Source: Syntrophales bacterium (GTDB lineage Bacteria > Desulfobacterota > Syntrophia > Syntrophales > UBA8958). From it: 51,786 nucleotides of DNA. The position numbers and the translations under genes are program-made. Below the pieces are notes generated by a model. That model ran no database searches and was not told the DNA's origin. It was given only the letters and a program-made list of their open reading frames with translations. Shown here one piece after another: positions 9,535-17,602 of this stretch. The stretch covers positions 1-51,786 of the forward strand of contig JAOACW010000011.1 of the NCBI GenBank assembly GCA_026417625.1, in the 5' to 3' direction. Every line of letters begins with the position of its first letter. The first letter of the stretch is position 1.

Positions 9535-10281
9535 TTATTCGTTGTATCTTGCAATCAAACGGGATCCCCACAGGAACAAAAGAGTCGCGTAAATCGTAAG
9601 TACAAGAAGCGAAACAAGACCCTCTCCATCGAAAATCGTCTTTCTTATGAGGATACTCGTATGGGTAAGAGGCAAGAGGTATATAAATGACTTCAACACA
9701 AATGGGAGCTCATTTATGGGGAAAAATGTTCCGCTAAAAAAAGCCATAGGCATGATGAATAAATTTGAATAAGTCGCTGTCTCTTCATGGGATTTCGTGC
9801 GCATACCAACGACAACACCCAGGCTCGAGAAGAGAAAACAGTTTACAAACAGTGAAATGAGCAGTGGCATGGTTATGGAAAAATGAGAAGATGCGAGTAT
9901 TCCAGCAATGATGATAAGAGATGAGGCAAAGATCCCCTTTACCATTCCTGCTAGAACTTCTCCTATCATAATGGAAGATGGAGAAATTGGAGCCTGGATG
10001 AAAATCTGGAACGTCCTAAAGTACAGTCTGTTAATATTCAGAGAACTGGCGATCCACGCATAAGAATTGTACATAGAACTCATAGCAACCAATCCAGGCA
10101 GTAAAAAGGCTAGATAATCACCATCACCGATCTGAACGTTCCGTCCCAATCCGAAACCAAAGGCCACAAGGTATATAAGAGGAACAATCATAGCTGAAAA
10201 GAGATATCCCAACTTCAGGAGTTTTCTTTTAAAGTGCAACATTTCCTTCAAAAAAACAGGATACCACTCTGCCCTAATCAC
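9535..10281 (-). CDS. ABC-2 type transporter permease
   Basis: A 248-residue permease of the ABC-2 family (DrrB/NodJ type) with six predicted membrane segments between residues about 20 and 245. The GTG start overlaps the stop of the ATPase gene in a GTGA, with a GAGAGG site upstream. It pairs with the ATPase ending at 10278. ABC-2 systems usually export, which is unexpected inside an uptake operon. It could expel the metal-free ligand or a synthesised chelate, or insert something into the envelope. The substrate is unknown. Confidence 0.85.
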   Translation of the reverse strand: MIRAEWYPVFLKEMLHFKRKLLKLGYLFSAMIVPLIYLVAFGFGLGRNVQIGDGDYLAFLLPGLVAMSSMYNSYAWIASSLNINRLYFRTFQIFIQAPISPSSIMIGEVLAGMVKGIFASSLIIIAGILASSHFSITMPLLISLFVNCFLFSSLGVVVGMRTKSHEETATYSNLFIMPMAFFSGTFFPINELPFVLKSFIYLLPLTHTSILIRKTIFDGEGLVSLLVLTIYATLLFLWGSRLIARYNE

Positions 10282-11129
10282 TCTATCCTCTCACCCGTTA
10301 ATTTTATAAACACGTCTTCCAGATTCGACCTGCGGATCGTCACGTTTTCATCTATACCTTTTGCAATTTGGTGTGCCTCATCACGACTTCTGCATATATG
10401 TTGTATAAGCTTCCCCTCCCCGTTTATGTATTCCACAACGTATTCCCCCACCGTACCCTTCAAACGCGAAGGGGTATCCACCGCGATTAAACGCCCCCGA
10501 GATATAATACCCACCCTATCACAGAGAGCCTCAGCCTCTTCAATGTAATGGGTTGTTAGAATCACGGTCCGCCCATCCATTTGCGTTCTCCTCACTATAT
10601 CCCAGAGGTGACGTCTTATCTGAGGATCTAACCCCGTGGATGGTTCATCGAGAAATATAACCTGTGGTTGGGTAAGAAGGGCTCTAGCTAAAAGCAACCG
10701 TCTCTTCATACCACCAGAATACTCCGAAACTACCTGATTCCTTCTCTCCCAGAGATCCACCATCTTAAGATGCTCGTTGATCGCCTGATCCAAATTATCT
10801 ACACCATGCAACATTCCATAAATGAGGAGATTTTCGTACGCCGTTAACTCAAGATCGAGATTGTTTTCTTGGGGCACAACCCCAATAATCTTTCTAATCT
10901 CCCTGGGATGCTCCCTAACATCAAACCCACCAACTTTGCACGTACCCCCATCTGGAAGGCTAAGTGTGGTCATGACTCTAATGGTTGTGGTTTTACCTGC
11001 ACCATTTGGTCCTAGAAGCCCAAAAATCTCCCCCTGCACCACAGTAAACGTAACATCATCTATAGCTTTCAACTCCCCGTAAGTTTTTGTAAGGTTCTTC
11101 AACTCTATTATCGTTCGATTTTTGGGCAT
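10278..11129 (-). CDS. ABC-2 type transporter ATPase
   Basis: A 283-residue ATPase of the DrrA/CcmA-like family. Walker A is GPNGAGKT near residue 40, the signature is YSGGMKRR, and Walker B is VIFLDEPSTGLD. The C-terminal 60 residues resemble the DrrA-type accessory domain. The ATG start has an AGAGG site and lies 22 nt inside the preceding ATPase gene, so the two overlap. It works with the permease that immediately follows. Confidence 0.9.
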   Translation of the reverse strand: MPKNRTIIELKNLTKTYGELKAIDDVTFTVVQGEIFGLLGPNGAGKTTTIRVMTTLSLPDGGTCKVGGFDVREHPREIRKIIGVVPQENNLDLELTAYENLLIYGMLHGVDNLDQAINEHLKMVDLWERRNQVVSEYSGGMKRRLLLARALLTQPQVIFLDEPSTGLDPQIRRHLWDIVRRTQMDGRTVILTTHYIEEAEALCDRVGIISRGRLIAVDTPSRLKGTVGEYVVEYINGEGKLIQHICRSRDEAHQIAKGIDENVTIRRSNLEDVFIKLTGERIE

Positions 11130-11884
11130 AAGAACCTCTGTCCATTTACGGCAAAAATACTACAGCTGACCTTGTATATTTCCTTTATATTTTTCTCTGT
11201 TATTATCTCATCGGGTGGTCCTTGATTTACAACTTTACCGTCGTCCATCAAAACCACATAATCGGAAAACTGAAGAGCCAAATTGGGATCGTGGAGTGTC
11301 ATTAGAGCAATGAGTTGCCTTTCGATAACGAGCTTTCTCAAGGTGTTCAAAACCAGCACCTGATGACGAAAATCGAGATGGGCCGTTGGTTCATCCAGTA
11401 GCAAACATGGAGCCTCCTGGGCCAACGCACGGGCTATTAAAACGAGCTGTCTTTCCCCTCCACTTACAGCTGTGTAAGGCCTGTCCTTCAGGGGAACAAT
11501 CCCAAGGGTCTGCAATGTTCTCTCCGCAATTCCATAATCCTGAGGAGATGGAAGGGCAAATGGAGATATATAGGGTGCTCTTCCCATCAGTACAACCTCA
11601 AGTACTGTGTAAGGGAAAGGCGGCACATGATCTTGGGGAACCGCTGCAAAAATCCGCGCCCTTTCAGTAACAGAAAGAGCCGACACATCATTCCCATTCA
11701 CCATTATCTGGCCCCTAGAGGCAGACCATAAACCCGTTAAACATTTAAGAAGAGTGGTTTTTCCTGATCCATTGGGTCCCAAAATGGCAGTTACCAATCC
11801 CTTACTCACGGCAAAGGACACCCCTTGTAGCACCTCTTTTCCGAGTGAGTGATGTGCATAATAAAGGTCTCTAACTTCCAACAT
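11108..11884 (-). CDS. FecE/BtuD-type ABC importer ATPase
   Basis: A 258-residue ATPase for the importer with the FecCD permease. Walker A is GPNGSGKT (about 36-43), the signature is VSGGERQ, and Walker B is CLLLDEPTAHLD. All match the iron-siderophore, heme and cobalamin importer subfamily. GGAGG precedes the ATG and overlaps the end of the permease gene. Substrate specificity cannot be read from this subunit. Confidence 0.92.
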   Translation of the reverse strand: MLEVRDLYYAHHSLGKEVLQGVSFAVSKGLVTAILGPNGSGKTTLLKCLTGLWSASRGQIMVNGNDVSALSVTERARIFAAVPQDHVPPFPYTVLEVVLMGRAPYISPFALPSPQDYGIAERTLQTLGIVPLKDRPYTAVSGGERQLVLIARALAQEAPCLLLDEPTAHLDFRHQVLVLNTLRKLVIERQLIALMTLHDPNLALQFSDYVVLMDDGKVVNQGPPDEIITEKNIKEIYKVSCSIFAVNGQRFLCPKIER

Positions 11885-11889
11885 TCACC

Positions 11890-12891
11890 TTACCTCCCCC
11901 AGCTTTCCCTTCCCCCCTTTTTGAGTAGGTAAACAAAAAAGGGGGCTCCAGTAATAGCCGTCACCAAACCCACAGGAAGATCGTAAGCGGTAAGGACTCT
12001 CGCTATCGTATCAGCAGTTATGAGAAACGCCGCTCCACCAGACATAGAAAGAGGTATCAGTAATCTATGATCGGGACCGGAAATCATCCTAACGAGATGT
12101 GGCACCATAAGTCCAACCCAACCAATTATGCCGCTTGCCGACACGGCAGTGCTCACCGCTAAGGTGGACGCTGTGATGAAAATAGCCCTGTCTCTCTTGA
12201 TATCTACCCCCATCGCCCTAGCTTCCTCACCCATGCTTATCACATTCAGACGCCATCTCATTAGGTAGATAGGAGTCAAACCCAAAAGAGAAGTGAGACC
12301 CACAATAAAAACAGACTTCCACTCCGCAAGGGAAAAACTACCCATCAACCAATATACTATGTTCTGAAGCTTTGCGGGATCCACGAGGAATTTAACGATG
12401 GACACTAAAGCGGTAAAAAAAGCTGAAACCACTACTCCAGAAAGTACCATTGTTAAACGACTTTCATGCCCCCATTGAGATATCCAGCACGTGAGCAAAA
12501 CCGCCAGAATTCCGAAGGAAAAAGCAAAAAGCGATGTCGTATAGTAAGGCAAAAAACCGATGGAAATGGCGCAACCAAACGCTGCCCCAGCGGAAATGCC
12601 CAGAATGTAAGGATCCACAAGGGGATTACGAAACAAACCCTGAAATGTAGCACCTGTGGCTGCCAGTACAACACCTACAATTCCTGCGAGGAGGATCCTA
12701 CACAGGCGGATATCAAATACTACCACCCATTCAGCGCTGTCGAAACTTCCACTTGGATTAAGAATTGCGCGGACAAAAAAACGGAGAACATCCGTAACTG
12801 CAATGTCATACGAACCGACAAACAGAGATAAAATCCCCACAAATAATGGGGAAAGCAGAATGATAAAGTATAGAGATCTTCTAGGTCTCAA
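11890..12891 (-). CDS. FecCD/BtuC-type ABC importer permease
   Basis: A 333-residue inner-membrane permease with about ten hydrophobic segments, typical of FecCD/BtuC proteins. The conserved coupling segment GxxxFxGLVxPH appears as GIIGWVGLMVPHLVR. The start is TTG at 12891, forming a TTGA overlap with the stop of the binding-protein gene. A GGAGGAG site 7 bases upstream supports this unusual start. It would carry the ligand delivered by the binding protein into the cytoplasm, where the chelatase acts. Confidence 0.92.
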   Translation of the reverse strand: MRPRRSLYFIILLSPLFVGILSLFVGSYDIAVTDVLRFFVRAILNPSGSFDSAEWVVVFDIRLCRILLAGIVGVVLAATGATFQGLFRNPLVDPYILGISAGAAFGCAISIGFLPYYTTSLFAFSFGILAVLLTCWISQWGHESRLTMVLSGVVVSAFFTALVSIVKFLVDPAKLQNIVYWLMGSFSLAEWKSVFIVGLTSLLGLTPIYLMRWRLNVISMGEEARAMGVDIKRDRAIFITASTLAVSTAVSASGIIGWVGLMVPHLVRMISGPDHRLLIPLSMSGGAAFLITADTIARVLTAYDLPVGLVTAITGAPFFVYLLKKGGRESWGR

Positions 12892-13904
12892 AAAACTCCT
12901 CCATGACTGCTCGGAATGCCAAAAAATTTACGATAAAAACGGTCTGCGGTGAGCGTAAAACTCACCTCCTTAAAAAGGTCCGGATGGATCTTCATAGCCA
13001 TCCACAGTGCCAGCAGGGCAACTCGGGGTGACCACGTGGACCACTCCGGGGCCTTATACACCCTGCCCTTTTTCACCGCATTAACAATTCTCCAACGAGG
13101 GTTGTTCAATATTTGGTGCACACCGTACCTTGCACTTCCCCAGATGAAAATCACATCAGGATTCCACTTGATGATTTGCTCCAAAGATACCTCTATGTTG
13201 CGGTACGGTAGATCGCCCGCAGGATTTTTTCCGCCACCAATACTTATCAACTCGTGACTTATGCTGTGACGACACGCAACTGTTGTAGGTCTGGATCCCA
13301 GCCAGAGCACTCGGGGGATCTGTGACTCCCGTAAATAAGCTAAACGTGCACGTATATCCCTCAAAACCGACTCCATCTCAACTATCACACGGGATACCCG
13401 CTGTTCACACTGAAAAATTCTACCTAAAAGGCGCATAAATTCGCAGAGTTCATTAATAGTCTCCGGATACTCAGCGATAATCCTGAATCCCTTCCTCTCC
13501 AAGAAACGGACTTGCTCTGGTGTTGCCGCCCAGGTGATTATCAACTCCGGTTTAACTCCTACAAGGACCTCTAGATTTATATCCGTCCCACCACCAACAA
13601 TAGGGTACAGTTTACTCACGTTTGGCCGGGCTGCCATCAAAAGATCATTTTTTATAGCATATCTACTCAGTCCCACCACGCGATCCCAGATCTCAAGGAC
13701 CGGGATCAATTCATACATCTGGAGGAACACAACTCTCTTTACAGGAACAGGAATTTCCACATGTCGACCCAATCTATCTACGTGACGAAGAGCAGTGGCA
13801 GCAACCGAAGGACGAGCTGCCACTGCTATACCCACAAAGAGAACCACTGGTAAGAAAGTGAGAATTTGTAAGGATCTTAAAATACGTAAGTCCTCGTTAT
13901 ACAT
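12888..13904 (-). CDS. Periplasmic binding protein of the FecB/BtuF family
   Basis: A 338-residue exported protein. Residues about 10-35 are a hydrophobic signal peptide ending in Ala-rich sequence. The mature part has two lobes joined by a long helix, as in BtuF and siderophore-binding proteins; landmarks are the DRLGRHVEIP N-terminal strand and the NPDVIFIW segment. It begins 4 nt after the receptor stop and overlaps the permease. It should hand the ligand from the outer-membrane receptor to the permease. There is no clear lipobox, so it is probably free in the periplasm. Confidence 0.88.
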   Translation of the reverse strand: MYNEDLRILRSLQILTFLPVVLFVGIAVAARPSVAATALRHVDRLGRHVEIPVPVKRVVFLQMYELIPVLEIWDRVVGLSRYAIKNDLLMAARPNVSKLYPIVGGGTDINLEVLVGVKPELIITWAATPEQVRFLERKGFRIIAEYPETINELCEFMRLLGRIFQCEQRVSRVIVEMESVLRDIRARLAYLRESQIPRVLWLGSRPTTVACRHSISHELISIGGGKNPAGDLPYRNIEVSLEQIIKWNPDVIFIWGSARYGVHQILNNPRWRIVNAVKKGRVYKAPEWSTWSPRVALLALWMAMKIHPDLFKEVSFTLTADRFYRKFFGIPSSHGGVF

Positions 13905-13908
13905 CTCT

Positions 13909-16161
13909 TTAAAACTTCAATTCCAACTCCGCGAACCACAACCTTCCCGGTGCCCTGTATGATTCATAGTGTTCCTCTCCAAACACATTTTCCACAGTGA
14001 TGGATGCCTTTATGTGTTTGTTAAACTTATACGAAACCTTCGTATCCCACCTAAAGAAAGGATCGTAGGAACCAGGAACGCTGTTAACAGTATCCTTATT
14101 CTCATCATCTGTGTAGCGCTTACTGAGATACCTGCCAGTCACAGACGCAAAAAAGGCCCCTCTCTCAAGCTCTGCTGTTACGTTGAACATCTTATCTGGT
14201 ACGTATGTCAATCTCTTATCCACTGTGGAGGGTTTGGCAATATTTTCCTTGATTCTTGCATCTTGATAAGTAAAGTTCCCCACTAAACGCAACCAATCTG
14301 CGATACGTTGTTCCATCTCCAAAGAAACACCTCTGCACTCGGCTTTACCAGCATTTATGAAGACATCTTCCCTAACCCATATACCACCACTCTGAACAGT
14401 ATCACCAGTTTTCCTGTAAATAAGGTCTTTGAGGTGGTTTTCAAAATAGGTAACACCAAAGCCAGCACCTCTCCAAAGTTGCTGCTTTACTCCCATATCC
14501 CATGCCCAAACCTTCTCTGGTTGTAGATCGGGGTTACCTTTGTACGTAACTCTAGGGGAAGACTGACTAGACCCAGTTCCTGTTCCAACCCAGGTTCTAT
14601 AAAGTTCGTATATAGTTGGTGGACGGAACGCTTTTCCCACAGAACCTTTCAGAGTAGTTTTCTCAAAGGGCCTGTAGACCAGCGACAACTTGGGACTGAA
14701 AGACGAAGAACTACGTGAATCGTATGTCTTTGCAAAAGCACCAGTTCCAAATTGGTTCGCATAACCATCGTACGTTCTCCACCAATCGCCCCTAAGACCA
14801 ACAAACACGCTCAAATTTTCCAGAATAGCAATCTCATCCTGGGCATAAACCGCGAAAACCTCATCCTTACCTCCAGAATTGTACGTCAAGTCCTTTTTTG
14901 AATCCTCATCTTTGTAGTACTTGACATTATGCTCCTCCGTGTTTGCCCTTCCCAACTTGTAAGAAACACCCAACGTTAAAAAGTGCATCTTCAGTAGCGG
15001 AATAGAAAACTGTAAATCGCTCAGGAAGTTCTGATTAGGACTGCTGGAGAGTTTGCCATTTTCACCGCTCAGAGTCGCGTACGGTGATGTAGCAGTATTG
15101 GGCAAAGTGTACCAGTTCTTTTCCACATCATTCAAACCAACTGTAAGCTTCGATTTTACAGATCCTATCTCTGTCTCCAATTGGGCATCGTATATGTTAA
15201 TTACTCTCATGCCCATCCCGCTCGTGTAAGCACTTTCCCTCACCGTACTCGAACCTGACGTGTAGGAATAAACGGGATTCCCATTGGCATCCCTTATGTA
15301 CGTGTGAGGTTCGTCATAGTTGTACTTATAGCGGGTCCTCATGAGGGAGAGCTTCAGGTTGGCTTTTGTACTTAAAGCGTAGGCGGTTCGGACACTTAAA
15401 CTATCATCCCACCAGGTGTTATCTCCTTTGTCACCGATCAGATAATTCGTCGCTCCCTGCGTAGAAGAGATGTAGGACCACCCTGTATACCCACTTGGTG
15501 GTTTTACAGAGGTGGTTACGAGATCCTTCGGATAACCGTTTGTGGCTTTGTACCCATAGCTAACAAGGAGCTTCCAATTATTAGTTAGTTTATCACCGTA
15601 CGAAATGTAATACGTCTGGAGATCATCAAGACTTTCTCCTCGATGCCAGCTCGTTCCATAACCACCCCTTAAAATGAGTTCCCTTTTCTCGGGTAATCGG
15701 GTGATGATATTCACCACCCCTCCCATCGCATAACCCCCGTAGAGACTGGAATATGGTCCCTGTGCTACCTCGATTTTTTCAACATCACCTGTTGCCATGC
15801 TTGTAAGCGTAACATCTCCCGTATAGGCACTGTTTAGAGGTATACCATCTTTCATCACAAGTGTTCGGCTTTGACCAGGTATACCGCGGAGTGTCACCGA
15901 TGATAGAGTATCCATCAAGTTCGTCCGTCTTACAAATACACCTGGAAGCGCATTCATAGCGCTATCAACTGTAATAACGTTTCTCTTCTCAAAATCTTCT
16001 TTTGATATTAGCCTTGTTTCACCAGGCACTGCTTCCAAACTCTTCTCCGTCCTAGTGGAAGTAACTACAATGTCCTTCATCCTGGTTTCATAAAGCCCAT
16101 CAGCCATGACATGAGAAACTGTGAAACAAATAAAAACAAGCGTCATACACAATCGCTTCAT
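13909..16161 (-). CDS. TonB-dependent outer-membrane receptor
   Basis: A 750-residue receptor. I chose the ATG at 16161: it has a GGGGAGG site and begins a classic signal peptide (residues 1-20), while the open frame continues 24 codons upstream without one. The plug domain starts with DIVVTSTR, a likely TonB-box region, and shows GVFVRR and GGYAMGGVVNIIT landmarks. The rest is the 22-strand barrel, ending in a C-terminal Phe as outer-membrane proteins do. BtuB-like receptors carry cobalamin, but homologues also carry nickel and iron chelates. Its place behind nikR and tonB suggests a nickel chelate. Confidence 0.92.
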   Translation of the reverse strand: MKRLCMTLVFICFTVSHVMADGLYETRMKDIVVTSTRTEKSLEAVPGETRLISKEDFEKRNVITVDSAMNALPGVFVRRTNLMDTLSSVTLRGIPGQSRTLVMKDGIPLNSAYTGDVTLTSMATGDVEKIEVAQGPYSSLYGGYAMGGVVNIITRLPEKRELILRGGYGTSWHRGESLDDLQTYYISYGDKLTNNWKLLVSYGYKATNGYPKDLVTTSVKPPSGYTGWSYISSTQGATNYLIGDKGDNTWWDDSLSVRTAYALSTKANLKLSLMRTRYKYNYDEPHTYIRDANGNPVYSYTSGSSTVRESAYTSGMGMRVINIYDAQLETEIGSVKSKLTVGLNDVEKNWYTLPNTATSPYATLSGENGKLSSSPNQNFLSDLQFSIPLLKMHFLTLGVSYKLGRANTEEHNVKYYKDEDSKKDLTYNSGGKDEVFAVYAQDEIAILENLSVFVGLRGDWWRTYDGYANQFGTGAFAKTYDSRSSSSFSPKLSLVYRPFEKTTLKGSVGKAFRPPTIYELYRTWVGTGTGSSQSSPRVTYKGNPDLQPEKVWAWDMGVKQQLWRGAGFGVTYFENHLKDLIYRKTGDTVQSGGIWVREDVFINAGKAECRGVSLEMEQRIADWLRLVGNFTYQDARIKENIAKPSTVDKRLTYVPDKMFNVTAELERGAFFASVTGRYLSKRYTDDENKDTVNSVPGSYDPFFRWDTKVSYKFNKHIKASITVENVFGEEHYESYRAPGRLWFAELELKF

Positions 16162-16191
16162 ACAAGAACCTCCCCAAACAATCTTTACAAT

Positions 16192-16286
16192 CCACCTCCT
16201 CTTTGCTAGGATATTATGAGGTGGTTCGATCAATCACCTTTAAAACGAGGTGGGGGTGGTATCCGCAGCCCCCATCTCACACCTCG
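16192..16286 (-). promoter_or_regulatory. Structured leader upstream of the TonB receptor
   Basis: The 170-nt gap between tonB and the receptor contains two hairpins. One pairs CGAGGTG and CACCTCG (16246-16252 with 16280-16286), has an inner G/C stem, and is followed on the minus strand by TTTT (16245-16242), like an intrinsic terminator. The other pairs 16192-16198 with 16218-16224. Both use GAGGTG/CACCTC sequence, so arms could swap. It may end tonB transcripts or attenuate the receptor. No B12-box (GCCACTG) is present, so it is not a cobalamin riboswitch. Confidence 0.45.
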
Positions 16287-16331
16287 GTACGCTAACTTTC
16301 AGACCTAACCCTTAACACCCCCTCTCAATGT

Positions 16332-17012
16332 TCACTCTAGTTTGAACCAGACTGTCAGTAATGCCCGACAATCCACGTGCTTTCCATTACGTATGGCAGG
16401 AATGAAAGTGGATCTTTTCACAGCCTCTATTGCCGCTTCTGTAAATCCAAGTTCACCAGGTTGAACAACTTCAACATGTCTTAGAACACCGTGCTTATCT
16501 ATAAAAAGACGCAAAACAACGTGCCCCTCTCTGCCCAACCGCTTGGCCAAAAAAGGATACACCGGTTTTTCTTGGTGGAGAAATTTAGGTCCTTCTGAAT
16601 TTCCAAAACTCGTATCTAACACTGTTAGACCTGATGCGGAAAATCCAGCGGCGGATGTAACATCTTTTGAACTCACTCCAGCTGTAACATCAGACGGAAC
16701 CACATCCTTTTTCTCTAACTCCACAGACTGCACATCTTTCACCGGCATTGGAGAAGTATAAGGTAACTCACGCCCCTGATCAGGAACCGTATCAGATAAC
16801 TTGGGTATGCTCTTTTTTACAGTTTCCCTCCGAGATAAATCACTTTCCCTGCGAAGATCACTATAAGAAACTAAAGACACATGAATGGTATCCGAGCGAG
16901 TAGAAACTCCAATAGCTGGGGCGATAAAAAAAAGCGAAAAAACAAGAAGATGCAAAACAATCGACGAAACTATACCAATCTCTTTCTCTGAAAATCCCGA
17001 GTACTGCCCCAT
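16332..17012 (-). CDS. tonB: TonB energy-transducing protein
   Basis: A 226-residue protein with one N-terminal membrane segment (about residues 11-34), a charged periplasmic linker and a C-terminal TonB domain (about 145-226). Landmarks of the domain are KPVYPFLAKRLGREG, the V-V-L-R-L-F strand and the final FKLE. The linker is less Pro/Lys-rich than in E. coli TonB. No clear ribosome binding site precedes the ATG. It would couple the receptor to the proton-motive force; its ExbB and ExbD partners are not in this window, so it must share them. Confidence 0.9.
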   Translation of the reverse strand: MGQYSGFSEKEIGIVSSIVLHLLVFSLFFIAPAIGVSTRSDTIHVSLVSYSDLRRESDLSRRETVKKSIPKLSDTVPDQGRELPYTSPMPVKDVQSVELEKKDVVPSDVTAGVSSKDVTSAAGFSASGLTVLDTSFGNSEGPKFLHQEKPVYPFLAKRLGREGHVVLRLFIDKHGVLRHVEVVQPGELGFTEAAIEAVKRSTFIPAIRNGKHVDCRALLTVWFKLE

Positions 17013-17061
17013 AATTTGTGTTATTTATATAAAAAACGTGCTACGAAATGACAATAAAATT

Positions 17062-17478
17062 TCAGTTAGACACGTTGGTTGAAATACTCAACGATGCATT
17101 CACAACACCTTTTAACGATCTCAGAGAGTTGAACAGGTTATCAATCACAGAAAATCTCCCCTTTACAGCAACAACTTCCAGACAATTGTGATGATCAAGA
17201 TGGATGTGCTGGGAAGACTTAATTACCTCTAAATAGTTATGCTGAATATCTGTTATTCTATTCAGCAGTTCCCTCTGATGGTGATCGTAAATAAACGTTA
17301 TTGCACCTGCGACTTCACGGTCCTCCTCAATCTCCTTCTTTGCCAGTTCCTGACGTATAAGGTCACGTATCGCCTCGGACCTGTTAGTATAGTGCCTTCT
17401 TCTGATCAGCTGATCAAAACTCTCAAGTAACCACCTATCAACCGATATACCGAAACGTACAAGATCCGACATGCCCAT
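17062..17478 (-). CDS. nikR: Nickel-responsive regulator NikR
   Basis: A 138-residue transcription factor with an N-terminal ribbon-helix-helix domain (residues about 7-50, with NRSEAIRDLIR) and a C-terminal ACT-like nickel domain. The high-affinity square-planar nickel ligands of E. coli NikR (H76, H87, H89, C95) map to H80, H91, H93 and C99, all present with the same spacing. It should therefore bind Ni(II) and repress when nickel is replete. It is the first gene of the metal cluster, 49 bp before tonB. A second in-frame ATG lies at 17472. Confidence 0.95.
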   Translation of the reverse strand: MGMSDLVRFGISVDRWLLESFDQLIRRRHYTNRSEAIRDLIRQELAKKEIEEDREVAGAITFIYDHHQRELLNRITDIQHNYLEVIKSSQHIHLDHHNCLEVVAVKGRFSVIDNLFNSLRSLKGVVNASLSISTNVSN

Positions 17479-17479
17479 C

Positions 17480-17525
17480 GTGTTACTTTTTACAATTTCA
17501 TAGCATTACGAAGGCGTACTGTCAA
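17480..17525 (-). promoter_or_regulatory. nikR promoter with overlapping putative NikR operator
   Basis: On the minus strand TTGACA (17525-17520), 17 bases, then TATGAA (17502-17497) make a good sigma70 promoter starting near 17490. An imperfect dyad, GTGTTAC at 17480-17486 and ATAGCAT at 17500-17506 with a 13-nt spacer, overlaps the -10 element and start. All mismatches between half-sites are transitions. From memory, half-sites of this type with 13-14 nt spacing are proposed for NikR outside enterobacteria. NikR binding here is inferred. Confidence 0.55.
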
Positions 17526-17602
17526 CTATTTTCCTCTTGCCCATTTACCATTAATTATTTAAATTAATAAGGGGTACTCATAATAAAAAAGGAGAAGATG
17601 CA

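Noticed and set aside
9522-9554. Upstream start of the CobN-like gene
   Set aside because: No ribosome binding site, and it would overlap the permease gene; the ATG at 9521 has GGAGG.
16162-16331. Cobalamin riboswitch before the TonB receptor
   Set aside because: Neither the GCCACTG B12 box nor the other conserved segments of that riboswitch occur on the minus strand, and the gap is shorter than usual.
17018-17044. Second NikR-type site just before tonB (GTGTTAT-N13-GTGCTAC)
   Set aside because: The half-sites are direct rather than inverted repeats, and the site lies only a few bases from the tonB start with no promoter visible.
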